From contig NZ_JTKH01000024.1 in NCBI RefSeq assembly GCF_000827885.1, forward strand, positions 744,001-808,000: a stretch of DNA of 64,000 nucleotides, written 5' to 3'. The position numbers and the translations under genes are program-made. Positions 37,628-46,739 of this stretch are shown here, piece after piece (the first letter of the stretch is position 1; every line of letters begins with the position of its first letter). The notes beneath the pieces are model-generated. The model was not told where the DNA came from and searched no databases. It worked only from the letters and a program-made list of their open reading frames with translations. Source of the DNA: Vibrio renipiscarius. GTDB taxonomy: Bacteria; Pseudomonadota; Gammaproteobacteria; Enterobacterales; Vibrionaceae.

Positions 37628-38959
37628 TTATTTTTGTACCATGATTTCTAAAATCTGCACATCAGTCTGGGTCATTGCCCCATTGGCTAACGCAGACATA
37701 TTGCGAATAGTGGCGTCGACATCGTTTTCAACAATACCTTCTGAACCCGTCACACGAATGCCATCTAGCGCCATCATGGCAGCTTTGATTGCTGCGCTTG
37801 CTGAAGATGACACCTTCATGGCGCAGCTTGCTTTTGCACCATCGCAGATAATGCCAGTGATATCGCCAATCATGTTACAAATGGCGGAACTAATGTGAGT
37901 GAATTGACCACCCAATAGCCATGTCATACCGGCGACTGCGCCCATTGATGCGGTCGTCGCACCACAAAGAGCCGACAATTTATTTTGGTGACTCTTGATA
38001 TAAATAGCCATTAGGTGCGAAAGCATCAGTGCGCGAATCATGGTTTCACGATCGGCGTTCAAATGTTCTGCAACCACGACCACAGGCATGGTTGCCGCGA
38101 TACCTTGGTTGCCTGAGCCAGAGTTGCTCATGGCTGGCTTCATTGCGCCATCCATACGCGCATCAGAAGCTGCGGCTGTGCGGCGCATAATGTCAGTCAA
38201 CAAGTCTTGGCTTAATAATCCACGGTCGATATTACGTTGGAATGTCGCGCCAATCTGTAGGCCATAATTCCCCGTCAAACCTTCCAGCGATAGGGCGTCA
38301 TTCAATTTGTGCGCTTGTTCGATAAAGGCAATATCTTGCAAATCGGCTTGAGTCGCAAATTCAAAAATGTCTTCAGCATTGGCGTCTGCGAAAGGCAGAT
38401 CTTGCGGCGTTTTATTGTTTTGGTCAGTGGATGCCGGTTCCGCACTGTAAATCACTTGATTGTTTTCGCGAATCTCGATTACTTGCGTGTGCGTGTCGGC
38501 AATGGTGACAGAGATTGATGCGTCGCCAAGAGAAAGCGTGACTTGCGCGTATAAAATTTGGGGAACCGCCGCGACGCCGACAGAGACACGTTTTTCATCG
38601 AGCAGTACACAGGCTTGCGCGACATCGTCTGGTGAAATGGATTTCAGCACTTCCAATCCGGCATCGGCATCACCAGCTAACGCACCAACTGCGGCGGCGA
38701 TAGGTAAACCGACCATGCCTGTACCTGGAACGCCCACACCCATGCCATTTTTCATTAGGTTGGGAGAGACAAGAACATCAATACGCAGCAGCTGGTGGCC
38801 ATCACTTTTGCTCAGATCATTCATGCTCATTAGGCGACGCATGGCAATCGCAGCACCCAGCGCGACGGATACCGGTTCAGTGCAGCCTAGAGCCGGTACG
38901 ACTTCTTTCTTCACAACATTGATAAAGCCATTCCAGAGATGTTTTTTCACGCTATCCAC
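37628..38959 (-). CDS. cyuA: L-cysteine desulfidase family protein (UPF0597)
   Basis: A 443-residue protein of the CyuA/YhaM family, an oxygen-sensitive Fe-S enzyme that splits L-cysteine to pyruvate, sulfide and ammonia. Conserved elements are visible: PALGCTEPVSVALG with the first Cys, GNQGIAATMPVV, HQNKLSALCGATTASMG and GIICDGAKASCAMKVSS with further Cys ligands. In E. coli it is paired with a cysteine importer (CyuP) and a regulator, neither of which is here. It stands alone between DUF2339 and the cyclase operon. Confidence 0.88.
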   Translation of the reverse strand: MDSVKKHLWNGFINVVKKEVVPALGCTEPVSVALGAAIAMRRLMSMNDLSKSDGHQLLRIDVLVSPNLMKNGMGVGVPGTGMVGLPIAAAVGALAGDADAGLEVLKSISPDDVAQACVLLDEKRVSVGVAAVPQILYAQVTLSLGDASISVTIADTHTQVIEIRENNQVIYSAEPASTDQNNKTPQDLPFADANAEDIFEFATQADLQDIAFIEQAHKLNDALSLEGLTGNYGLQIGATFQRNIDRGLLSQDLLTDIMRRTAAASDARMDGAMKPAMSNSGSGNQGIAATMPVVVVAEHLNADRETMIRALMLSHLMAIYIKSHQNKLSALCGATTASMGAVAGMTWLLGGQFTHISSAICNMIGDITGIICDGAKASCAMKVSSSASAAIKAAMMALDGIRVTGSEGIVENDVDATIRNMSALANGAMTQTDVQILEIMVQK

Positions 38960-39198
38960 TCACTATATTGTGTTCTCAGCGGGAAAATAATCGCTAAGAA
39001 ACGAATTGATTAGGCATTGATGCCCTTAGTTGTTATGTGGGTTAATATAGCGCTATAGCAGGGGAAAAGGTTTGCTTTATTAATGATAAAGTAATGAATA
39101 AAAGGAAGATTTTTCTCTGTAAATGGATGAATTGAGAAATTATTTCCAAATCAGAGCCCGATCACACTGTGAAATGATACCTTGAGTCGAGGAATGCC

Positions 39199-39230
39199 CT
39201 CCCTCTGAACTTGGTTTCGTTAAGAGGGAG
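39199..39230 (-). terminator. Hairpin after the cyclase operon
   Basis: CTCCCTCT at 39199-39206 and AGAGGGAG at 39223-39230 form an 8-bp stem just after the diguanylate cyclase stop. No strong T-run follows on the minus strand. Confidence 0.4.
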
Positions 39231-39240
39231 ATCGGTGGCG

Positions 39241-41184
39241 TTATCTCACATGGTCACATAAGGCGATATAGCCATCATTGTAACTGTGGTCTAAGCAGTA
39301 AAATTGGTTTTTACCTTGGCGTTTAGCGATGTACATCGCTTCGTCCGCTTCGGTGATCTTCGTATCTAAGCTCGTTCGATCGCTGGCTGGCCAATAACTG
39401 ATGCCTAAACTTGCGGTGACCTCACAAGTAATATCGTCAATGAGAAATGGTGTGGCGAGCCTTTCAACAACGCGCTTAAAGATAGAAGGGGAAGAACCCA
39501 TGCCATTAATCCCCAATAGGAATTCATCGCCTGACAGTCGAGCGACAATATCTTCTTGGGCGAGACAGCCCAATAGGCGTTTGGCCACGAGACACAATAA
39601 TTTGTCGCCTACAGCGTGACCGTGTTGATCATTAATGGCTTTAAATCCATCGAGGTCGATAAAGCAAATCATCTGCGATGTATTGTTATCATGCGTTTCT
39701 TGTAAGCGATCGACGGCATTCACTCGATTCGCCAGCCCCGTGAGTGGGTCGTGGTTGGCGACATAATTCAGCCGTTTTAATTCAAGCTCGACACTTTGGT
39801 CAATGAGCGTGAAGACAAAGGCTTCCACTTTGCCTTTTGCGTTGCGCAAGCTACGCACCGTTAATAAGCAAGGTAACCATTCATCGTTACATTGCACGCG
39901 TGTTTTTATCGAAAACTGACTTTGTGCCAAGAGCATTTTAAGCTGCGCCAAATTGCCCAAGCCATTTTCAAAAATCAAATCGCGAATGGAGTTCAGGTGC
40001 CCGAAGAGTTGGTCGCTTTTTTGGTTTTGCATTTCAATTTCAAAACCACGAGATAGCACAAACACCGCATCTTGGTTTTGTTCAAACATTAATTCCACGA
40101 GCTTGCGGCGATGTTCAGCGAGATTACGTTCAGTAATATCTTCAAACTGCAGTAGTACATGTTTGTTTTCGCCCATCGGGTGGCAGCTTACTTGGTAATG
40201 TTTGTTTGTATTGATGGAATGCATTTCAATTGCGTGCAACGCTTGTTGCTTTTCGATGGCTTCTCGCACTTCTTCAATCGCTTGGCGAGGCTCGAAACAT
40301 TGCTCAAGTACATCTCGGGTATGATTAAGGTTTGAGATGTTTGTTAGCTCTCGCGATGCCGCAGGGTTGTAGTAACTGATGCTGTCTCCCGGAGAGACCA
40401 CCACAATACCCCGTCTCATCACATCAAGTGCACGGAAGATATAACGATTTTTTTGTTCTACGCTGTTGAGTGCCGACTGTAATTGATGCTCACGTTCACG
40501 AAGGCTGCTGACCATTTCGTTGAAGCAGGCAGTGAGTTTGCCCAGTTCATCATTGTGTACGATCGGAATTTCTTTTTTCAATACCCCGTCTCGCGTCATT
40601 TTTTCCATCGATGAATGCAGCGTCGTTAACGGCGTGACGATCACACTGTGCAGCGCACGGGCAAATAACCAAGCCAATACCGACAATGTTAAGGTGATGA
40701 TCACCAGCGACATCCACATTTTGTTCGATATCGCATGCAAAAACTCTAGCGACACCCAAACCTTTAGAGTCCCCAGCGGTTCATTGCCTAAGAGTATCGG
40801 GATGGAATGAACATCAAATTGCGTGTCTTGGCATTGCACGACGCCGTTATTCCAAGCACAGCCACGTGGCATTCTTTGAATATCAACAAAATTCTCGCCG
40901 TGAACATCGATTATCTGTGCCGCAATAATGTCGGGGTCAACACTCAAGTTATTCAGTTGCTCTTTGGCTGTGATGGCATCTTCAAACGTCATTGCCGCTT
41001 GTAGTGTATTTGCGACGGCTTGCGTTAGCACACTAATGCGGTGCGAGAGATTGATGCTTTGAGAGTTCACATTAAATTGAATGGCAACGGCACCAATGAT
41101 CCCAATGATGAACGTGACCATCAACCAGGTAGGCAAGATCATTTTGTAACGTAGCGGTAGGCGGGCAAAAAATTGGGTAATCAT
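39241..41184 (-). CDS. Membrane diguanylate cyclase with HAMP and PAS domains
   Basis: A 647-residue inner-membrane signalling protein. Helix 1 is near residues 15-35, then a periplasmic CHASE-like sensor of about 110 residues, helix 2 near 155-175 and a HAMP segment (VTPLTTLHSSMEKMTRDG). Two PAS-like regions follow (about 245-350 and 365-475) and a C-terminal GGDEF domain. The catalytic motif is SGDEF in IVARLSGDEFLLG, a variant still found in active enzymes. The RxxD inhibitory site is absent (AQED in its place), so product inhibition is unlikely. The start at 41184 overlaps the yfiR-like stop as ATGA, so translation is coupled. The usual partner controls it. Confidence 0.9.
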   Translation of the reverse strand: MITQFFARLPLRYKMILPTWLMVTFIIGIIGAVAIQFNVNSQSINLSHRISVLTQAVANTLQAAMTFEDAITAKEQLNNLSVDPDIIAAQIIDVHGENFVDIQRMPRGCAWNNGVVQCQDTQFDVHSIPILLGNEPLGTLKVWVSLEFLHAISNKMWMSLVIITLTLSVLAWLFARALHSVIVTPLTTLHSSMEKMTRDGVLKKEIPIVHNDELGKLTACFNEMVSSLREREHQLQSALNSVEQKNRYIFRALDVMRRGIVVVSPGDSISYYNPAASRELTNISNLNHTRDVLEQCFEPRQAIEEVREAIEKQQALHAIEMHSINTNKHYQVSCHPMGENKHVLLQFEDITERNLAEHRRKLVELMFEQNQDAVFVLSRGFEIEMQNQKSDQLFGHLNSIRDLIFENGLGNLAQLKMLLAQSQFSIKTRVQCNDEWLPCLLTVRSLRNAKGKVEAFVFTLIDQSVELELKRLNYVANHDPLTGLANRVNAVDRLQETHDNNTSQMICFIDLDGFKAINDQHGHAVGDKLLCLVAKRLLGCLAQEDIVARLSGDEFLLGINGMGSSPSIFKRVVERLATPFLIDDITCEVTASLGISYWPASDRTSLDTKITEADEAMYIAKRQGKNQFYCLDHSYNDGYIALCDHVR

Positions 41185-41717
41185 GATTCTGCCTCGTTCG
41201 CTAAAATGGCGATACTCAATAGCTGTGATCGCAGTTTTATTTGGCTGGACGCGACATTTTTTCGCGAGATCATCGGTTTGATTCGATTGTTGACTTTGAC
41301 AAAAGCAATCATGCCGCCACATTGGATAAATGCTTTGCCGGAACCGACCAATAAGGCATGTGGATAATCCATTTTAAGTTGGGCTATCTGTGCTTCATTC
41401 GTATCGCCCACATACAGTACATGGCATATTTCGCTGATGGGGTTTTGCGCGATGTTGTTGTAAGTCGCCATCTCGGGTTTGCTCAATACAATCTTTTCTA
41501 AGCGATCCGCGACATCCGATGATTCTGTCACGCAGAATTCTAATGGACTAGTCGCGACCCCAGTCTCTTGCCAGTCAGACATCAAAGCAAAGCGGTATAA
41601 ATACACCGCCATGAGGTCTTCATCGCCATACTTGGCCAAGACCCCATGAGAAAAAAAGAGCAGCCCCAACACCAAGGTGAGGCGGCTACAAAAGCGCTGT
41701 AAAAAGCGTTGAATCAT
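41181..41717 (-). CDS. YfiR-like (DUF4154) periplasmic protein
   Basis: A 178-residue exported protein. The N-terminus is a signal peptide (hydrophobic run LTLVLGLLFFSHGVLA, cleavage before KYGDE). The mature part matches the YfiR/DUF4154 family: AVYLYRFALMSDWQ at the start, CHVLYVGDTNEAQIAQL and the C-terminal KPMISRKNVASSQIKLRSQLLSIA. In Pseudomonas YfiR holds the cyclase YfiN inactive from the periplasm. It is 14 bp after the TonB receptor gene and overlaps the cyclase gene, so it probably links the two. Length and gene order fit. Confidence 0.88.
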   Translation of the reverse strand: MIQRFLQRFCSRLTLVLGLLFFSHGVLAKYGDEDLMAVYLYRFALMSDWQETGVATSPLEFCVTESSDVADRLEKIVLSKPEMATYNNIAQNPISEICHVLYVGDTNEAQIAQLKMDYPHALLVGSGKAFIQCGGMIAFVKVNNRIKPMISRKNVASSQIKLRSQLLSIAILANEAES

Positions 41718-41731
41718 AAATGTCTTCTATT

Positions 41732-43879
41732 TCATATATCTTGAGCTACCGCCCATTCAACGGTGACCCAATATTGCGTGCCGTTTTGGAATGAACCTTT
41801 AATCTCTGCAAATTCAGTTTCTTGATCCGCGCCAATGCCTTCAACGGTGGCGGTAATCCTTGGTGCGTATTTATTGTATTTCCAACTTAGCGCTAAATCG
41901 AGATTCACCACTTCAGGCCAAGTGTGATCATAACCATCATTGGGTTGATAATCTCGGTGTAATTCCGATTTTCCGACGTACTGCAATGTTGCATTCGCCC
42001 ACCACTGTTTATTGATATCCCACATTATTTGCGCGTTAACAAAGTGATTTGGTTCATTTTCAATTTTGCGTTTATCATCATTACTGCATAAATTGGTGTT
42101 GCAATGTCCAATAATACGCTTATAGCTGTAGTTGGTATTGATTTGTAGCTGTTCTAACGGCTGCCATTTGGCTGAAATTTCGCCACCGTAAGTTTCTGTC
42201 CAAATATCATCAGTAATGAAGCTTCCTTGCATTACAAATAATGTTTCAGGGTAAGACTCCCAATCCCCGTAGATGCCTGTATATAGGTAATTACGTACAT
42301 TTTCGTGAATACTGTAGTATGAGCTAAGGCTAATATGAAGCTTGTCATCATGCCAAAAACGATAGCCTAGCTCATAAGTTTCAACGGTTTCTGTTTTTAG
42401 TTTGTCATTACCCAATTGACCAGTAACAATATAAACATCATCTTGTTGCCCCGTACCTACACCGCACCAAGGGGACTGGTACTGAAGCGGGACATTGCAA
42501 TCGTAAACAGTATTTGTTCTTAAGTTAGTGTCACGCTCTAAACGAGAAGGTGTTACTACAGCTTTACCCCAACCAAACCATAGGTTTTGATTGTCGGTTA
42601 ATTGCTGGCTTAATCTAATCTGAGGCTGAGCATCGATTTCATCAGAAATGTTATTATACTGCCAGCGATGCCCCAATGTTAGATTAGTTGAGTCGCTTAA
42701 AGGAATATTCCAATTGGCATAGATACCATAGCTTTCATTGAGGAACCGAGAGTCATCATTAATCCGTAAATATGGCATGGTCAATATGTCGTATTCACTG
42801 TAGGTTGCCAACTCCTCATCAATTAATCTTATGTTCCCACCAATGGTAAATTTGGTATTCCATAAATCGTTGTTGTTCCAACGAGAATCAAGATCAAAAC
42901 GGAAATATGCAGCGTCTCTATCAGTACCGTCATTCGAGCTATAAGTTAACCAAACATCGCTCTCTAAAGTATTGTCATTGTAAATATCATAAACATGATG
43001 CGCTCCAATGAAATACTCTTCCATAGTCATCTCGGTATCATATTCAATAAATCCGGGAGTGTTAGGGAAGTATGCATCAGGCAGATAGTTAGCCCACAAG
43101 TAATCTTCACGAGATCGAATGCCGCCCGCTTGCACATTGAGGGTATGGGCTAGGTTTTGATAGTCGTAACGGCCACCGAATCGCTCGGTATAGACGGTGA
43201 AGTGGTCAATGGCTTGAACGATCTCTTGATCGCTGGTCCATGGTGGGTGCTCTACGAATTCAAAATAGCCACTGACATAAGCGTAATCACTCACTTGTGC
43301 TGCGTGGCGCATTTGGTACTCAGTATAACCCCAGTTACCAGTTTTCACGGTTAACTGCGCTTCAAGAGCATTTTCTGCTTCAAGAGTAATAATGTTGATT
43401 ACCCCATTCACGGCGTTGCCGCCCCAAGTGGTGCCTACGGGGCCTAAAATGATTTCAATTTGTTCAATGTTGTCGATACTGACGGGGATAAGATCCCAGT
43501 CAACGCCGGAAAACATAGGGTTAAACACACTGCGACCATCCACCATTACAAGCAGGTTGTTACTCAGCGCTTTATTGCTTCCGCGCGCAGTTATTCCCCA
43601 GTCATAGTTCGAGAATTTGGCAACGTGCAGACCGGGGGCTAAGGCCAGCGCATCCGCGACGGAGCGTGCTCCGGATCGATTAATCTCCTTGGCCGTAATC
43701 ACATACACCGCGGCAGGCGTATCCGCCAAGCTTTGTGAGGTGCGCGTTGCGGACGTCACTTTCGTGTCGGCCAAAGAGGTTAATGACATATTGAGTAAGT
43801 CATCAATTGAATCACTCGCCGTGGCTGAAAGTGCACAGGTTAATGATGTTAGTAGCGTTGTTTTCGTTATTATATGCAT
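41732..43879 (-). CDS. TonB-dependent outer-membrane receptor
   Basis: A 715-residue receptor. A signal peptide (residues 1-22) precedes a plug domain: a TonB-box-like region at DDLLNMSLTSLADTKV, TPAAVYVITAKEINRSG, VADALALAPGLHVAKF and IEIILGPVGTTWGGNAVNGVINII. A 22-strand barrel rich in aromatic residues follows to the end (TQYWVTVEWAVAQDI). Ligands of this class include siderophores, sugars and cobalamin. The operon lacks any inner-membrane importer and continues with YfiR and a cyclase. This suggests sensing as well as, or instead of, import. The ligand is unknown. The start matches the signal peptide. Confidence 0.9.
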   Translation of the reverse strand: MHIITKTTLLTSLTCALSATASDSIDDLLNMSLTSLADTKVTSATRTSQSLADTPAAVYVITAKEINRSGARSVADALALAPGLHVAKFSNYDWGITARGSNKALSNNLLVMVDGRSVFNPMFSGVDWDLIPVSIDNIEQIEIILGPVGTTWGGNAVNGVINIITLEAENALEAQLTVKTGNWGYTEYQMRHAAQVSDYAYVSGYFEFVEHPPWTSDQEIVQAIDHFTVYTERFGGRYDYQNLAHTLNVQAGGIRSREDYLWANYLPDAYFPNTPGFIEYDTEMTMEEYFIGAHHVYDIYNDNTLESDVWLTYSSNDGTDRDAAYFRFDLDSRWNNNDLWNTKFTIGGNIRLIDEELATYSEYDILTMPYLRINDDSRFLNESYGIYANWNIPLSDSTNLTLGHRWQYNNISDEIDAQPQIRLSQQLTDNQNLWFGWGKAVVTPSRLERDTNLRTNTVYDCNVPLQYQSPWCGVGTGQQDDVYIVTGQLGNDKLKTETVETYELGYRFWHDDKLHISLSSYYSIHENVRNYLYTGIYGDWESYPETLFVMQGSFITDDIWTETYGGEISAKWQPLEQLQINTNYSYKRIIGHCNTNLCSNDDKRKIENEPNHFVNAQIMWDINKQWWANATLQYVGKSELHRDYQPNDGYDHTWPEVVNLDLALSWKYNKYAPRITATVEGIGADQETEFAEIKGSFQNGTQYWVTVEWAVAQDI

Positions 43880-44272
43880 GGTGAATGTTTACCTAGCGAC
43901 GGCGTTCATTTTTGTTTTTAGCTAACTGCATGAAATAGGGTCATATTTTAGGCGGGAATGTATCATTTATGAGATTTACTTACATAAATATGCGTCGCAT
44001 GGCACATGAAAAAATTTTTGTACTGTCGATTATTGATTTTTATGAAAATAAAATAAAGAAATGTGAATGGGATTTCGAGGGGGAATAATTAGGGTTTTGT
44101 TACTGCGCGACCTATCTAAGGCCACGCAATAAGGGGAGTGTTAATCGGTGCTTGGTGCTTGGTGCTTGGTGCTTGGTGCTAGAAGCTCGGAACTTCGTGA
44201 ATCCGTTACCCGTCGAGAAGAGATTTGGTCGATAACGTAACGAGATAATAGCAGTGAGCCATCATCGGCTTA
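43880..44272. promoter_or_regulatory. Receptor-operon promoter region with AT-rich core
   Basis: 393 bp between the HAD phosphatase stop and the TonB-receptor start. The left half (about 43930-44090) is strongly AT-rich and probably holds the receptor operon promoter. The right half holds a heptamer tandem repeat. No gene is evident. Confidence 0.5.
44147..44181. repeat. Tandem heptamer repeat (GGTGCTT), five copies
   Basis: Four exact GGTGCTT units are followed by a GGTGCTA. The array lies 268 bp upstream of the TonB-receptor start and 92 bp after the HAD phosphatase stop. Such an array can change copy number by slippage. Confidence 0.85.
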
Positions 44273-44932
44273 TTATTGCCAATGCAGCACCGTCCAATTT
44301 GGCTGGGCTTGATACGCTTTCAAGCGCGGGCAGGGATTCACGAGATAAGTGAAGTCAGCGTGCAGGCACAGTGGTAAGTCATTAATGGAATCGCTATAGA
44401 AATGGATGTCTGAATACGCATCGGTTTGTGCCATCTGCCAGGACTCAAGGCGGGTGACTTTGCCTTCTCTGTAACTTGGAACGCCCAAAATCGTGCTGCT
44501 GTAACACCCATTGATTTGCATAAGATCAATGCCCAGAGCATTCGAGATGCCAAGGCGTTTTGCCACCGCTTCAACCAAAAATGTCACGCTGGCTGAGATG
44601 ATGACCATGGTGATGTTGTCGCGTGACAGTTGGGCGATCAGTTGTTTTGCTTGCGGGTATAGCCTAGGCATAATGTGGCTATCAACACATTCATCGGCGA
44701 GCGCGTGAACGTGTTCGATCGGCATATTAGCCAATGGCGCCATAGAGAACTGCAAGTAGTCTTCCATGTCCATTTCCCCAGCCGCATAAAGCGCCATCAA
44801 ACGGCGATCTTCGGCCAGAAAATCGTGCTGTGTGGCGATGCCTTTTTCAACTAAGAACGTATTCCAAATCATCGCGCAATCGCCGTTGATCAGGGTGTCA
44901 TCCATATCAAAAACATAGAGTGGGTTTGACAT
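44273..44932 (-). CDS. HAD-superfamily IB phosphatase of the importer operon
   Basis: A 219-residue cytoplasmic HAD hydrolase. Motif I is YVFDMDDTLINGD with nucleophile Asp and acid/base Asp, motif II is MVIISASVTFLVE, and the motif IV region is FYSDSINDLPL. The cap residues and length match the phosphoserine phosphatase-like IB group, which removes phosphate from small metabolites. It is the last gene of the ABC importer operon, 2 bp after the ATPase gene. It probably dephosphorylates a product of the imported compound. The exact substrate is unknown. Confidence 0.83.
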   Translation of the reverse strand: MSNPLYVFDMDDTLINGDCAMIWNTFLVEKGIATQHDFLAEDRRLMALYAAGEMDMEDYLQFSMAPLANMPIEHVHALADECVDSHIMPRLYPQAKQLIAQLSRDNITMVIISASVTFLVEAVAKRLGISNALGIDLMQINGCYSSTILGVPSYREGKVTRLESWQMAQTDAYSDIHFYSDSINDLPLCLHADFTYLVNPCPRLKAYQAQPNWTVLHWQ

Positions 44933-44934
44933 TG

Positions 44935-45954
44935 TTATGCTCTCACAGGCTGAATTTCGTTAAGGTTAAACAATAGCTCAAGTTGGCTGCCATTCGTGAG
45001 CAATCGTTCCGAAGAGCGATTTAATAAATCGACCGTGAGCTCACATTCATCGACTGCGACTTGGTAGCGAATCACATTACCAAGTAGCTGGTGGTTTTTG
45101 ATCGTGCCGGTTTGTGGCGCGGAAATATGCTGGCCGTACTGGCGACCCGCCTCTTTGACGTAAATCGATTCAGGGCGAATGGCGACCTTCGATTGAGAAT
45201 CAATGTTGAACAGCTGTTTTGCTTTATCGGCATCGACTAAGTTGTAATGGCCCATAAATCCCGCGACAAATTCATCGGCAGGCTGAGTGTAAATTTCTTC
45301 AGGTGTGCCCGCTTGAACAATCTGACCTTTGTTCATCAGAAAGATGCGATCGGACATGATCATCGCTTCTTCTTGGTCGTGAGTGACAAAAATGGTGGTC
45401 AAATTCATCTCTTTTTGGATATCGCGGATTTGCTGACGTAAGTGCTTACGTATCTTGGCATCCAGAGCAGACAACGGTTCATCTAGCAGTAAGATACGAG
45501 GTTTAACCACCAAGGCGCGAGCAAGCGCGACGCGTTGGCGTTGCCCGCCAGACAGTTCGTGCGGGTATTGTTTTTCTTTGCCTTTGAGATCGACCAAATC
45601 AATCACTTTCGCCACTTCACGTTGGATCTCAGTACTGGCCAGTTTCTTCATTTTTAGGCCGAAGGCGATGTTGCCTTCCACCGTCATATTAGGAAATAAC
45701 GCATAAGATTGAAATACCATGCCAATGCCGCGTTGCTGTGGTGTTTGGTGGGTGATTTCTTCGTTGCTCACCCAGATTTCGCCACCATCGACCGGATTTA
45801 GGCCAGCAAGGCTGCGCAGTAGGGTGGATTTACCACAGCCACTTGGGCCAAGTAAGGTAATAAATTCGCCTTGTTCGATGCTAAATTGGATGTTTTCGAA
45901 CACGGTGTTGTCACCAAAGCGTTTGGTTAGGTTTTTTGTTGTTACGTAGCTCAT
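44935..45954 (-). CDS. ABC importer ATPase, Fbp/Pot/Phn class
   Basis: A 339-residue ATPase. Walker A is LLGPSGCGKST, the Q-loop is MVFQSYALFP, the signature is LSGGQRQRVALARALV, Walker B is ILLLDEPLSALD and the switch His is in FVTHDQEEA. A C-terminal TOBE-type domain (VAIRPESIYVKEAG...) completes the FbpC/PotA/PhnT layout. It energises the two permeases encoded upstream. Its ATG overlaps the permease stop (TAATG), so expression is coupled. Confidence 0.9.
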   Translation of the reverse strand: MSYVTTKNLTKRFGDNTVFENIQFSIEQGEFITLLGPSGCGKSTLLRSLAGLNPVDGGEIWVSNEEITHQTPQQRGIGMVFQSYALFPNMTVEGNIAFGLKMKKLASTEIQREVAKVIDLVDLKGKEKQYPHELSGGQRQRVALARALVVKPRILLLDEPLSALDAKIRKHLRQQIRDIQKEMNLTTIFVTHDQEEAMIMSDRIFLMNKGQIVQAGTPEEIYTQPADEFVAGFMGHYNLVDADKAKQLFNIDSQSKVAIRPESIYVKEAGRQYGQHISAPQTGTIKNHQLLGNVIRYQVAVDECELTVDLLNRSSERLLTNGSQLELLFNLNEIQPVRA

Positions 45955-46739
45955 TATTTGGCTCCTTGACTAAAGCGACTGGCTAGCCAAGTCAGTAAGA
46001 AAATAAACAGGAAGTAAGTCATCACCAAAGCAGAGGTAAAGTGGCCACTGGTTTGACGCATATTAAATAGGTAAATCTGTAGGGTTTCATAGCGTGTGCC
46101 GACTAAGATATTCGCGAACACAAACTCACCGAGTAAAAACGAGAAAGAGAGAAACAGTGATGCCATCAAGCCTTTCTTTAAATTGGGTAAAATGATCAGC
46201 AAGAAGGCTTTGCTGGTGCTCGCGCCTAATAAATGCGCCGCATCCATCAGGTCATGCAAATTAATCGCCTCAAAGCTGTTTGACAGCGCGCGATACATAA
46301 AAGGCAGCGCGATGGTGAAGTAAGTGCCAATCAATATCCATGGTGTGCCGATTAGGGCAATGTCGCTATCGGCATAAAGCTGTAGCAAGCCAACGGAGGA
46401 CACCACCGGTGGCACGGCAAACGGCAATAAAATGAAGAGGTTCATCAGTTTGTCGAGCTTAGGGAAATAGTAAAACACCACAAAAATGGTCGGTAAAACC
46501 AGAGCCACACTCAAAGCCAGCGACGCGATACAAATAAACAATGACCGAGCAAAAGCCTGCAAAAATCGCGGGTCGGTGAGTAAGTTTGCGTACCAATCAA
46601 GCGTAAAACCATCGGGTAAAATGGTCGCGCCCCAACTGGAAGAGAGCGAGTAAATCAGTGTCGCCACAATCGGGACCAGCATGATGCTGACAATCGAATA
46701 GACCACGAATTGATGAAAGCGAGGGTTAACGTTTTGCAT
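45954..46739 (-). CDS. ABC importer permease 2
   Basis: A 261-residue inner-membrane permease with six hydrophobic helices. The EAA docking loop is LMDAAHLLGASTSKAFLLIILPNLKKGLMASLF. It belongs to the class of paired permeases used for iron, polyamines, thiamine and 2-aminoethylphosphonate (PhnV-like). It overlaps the preceding permease gene by 14 bp and the ATPase gene by 1 bp. Confidence 0.88.
   Translation of the reverse strand: MQNVNPRFHQFVVYSIVSIMLVPIVATLIYSLSSSWGATILPDGFTLDWYANLLTDPRFLQAFARSLFICIASLALSVALVLPTIFVVFYYFPKLDKLMNLFILLPFAVPPVVSSVGLLQLYADSDIALIGTPWILIGTYFTIALPFMYRALSNSFEAINLHDLMDAAHLLGASTSKAFLLIILPNLKKGLMASLFLSFSFLLGEFVFANILVGTRYETLQIYLFNMRQTSGHFTSALVMTYFLFIFLLTWLASRFSQGAK

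Noticed and set aside
44147..44181. CRISPR-like array
   Set aside because: The units are 7 bp and directly adjoining, with no spacers and no cas genes. It is a simple tandem repeat.
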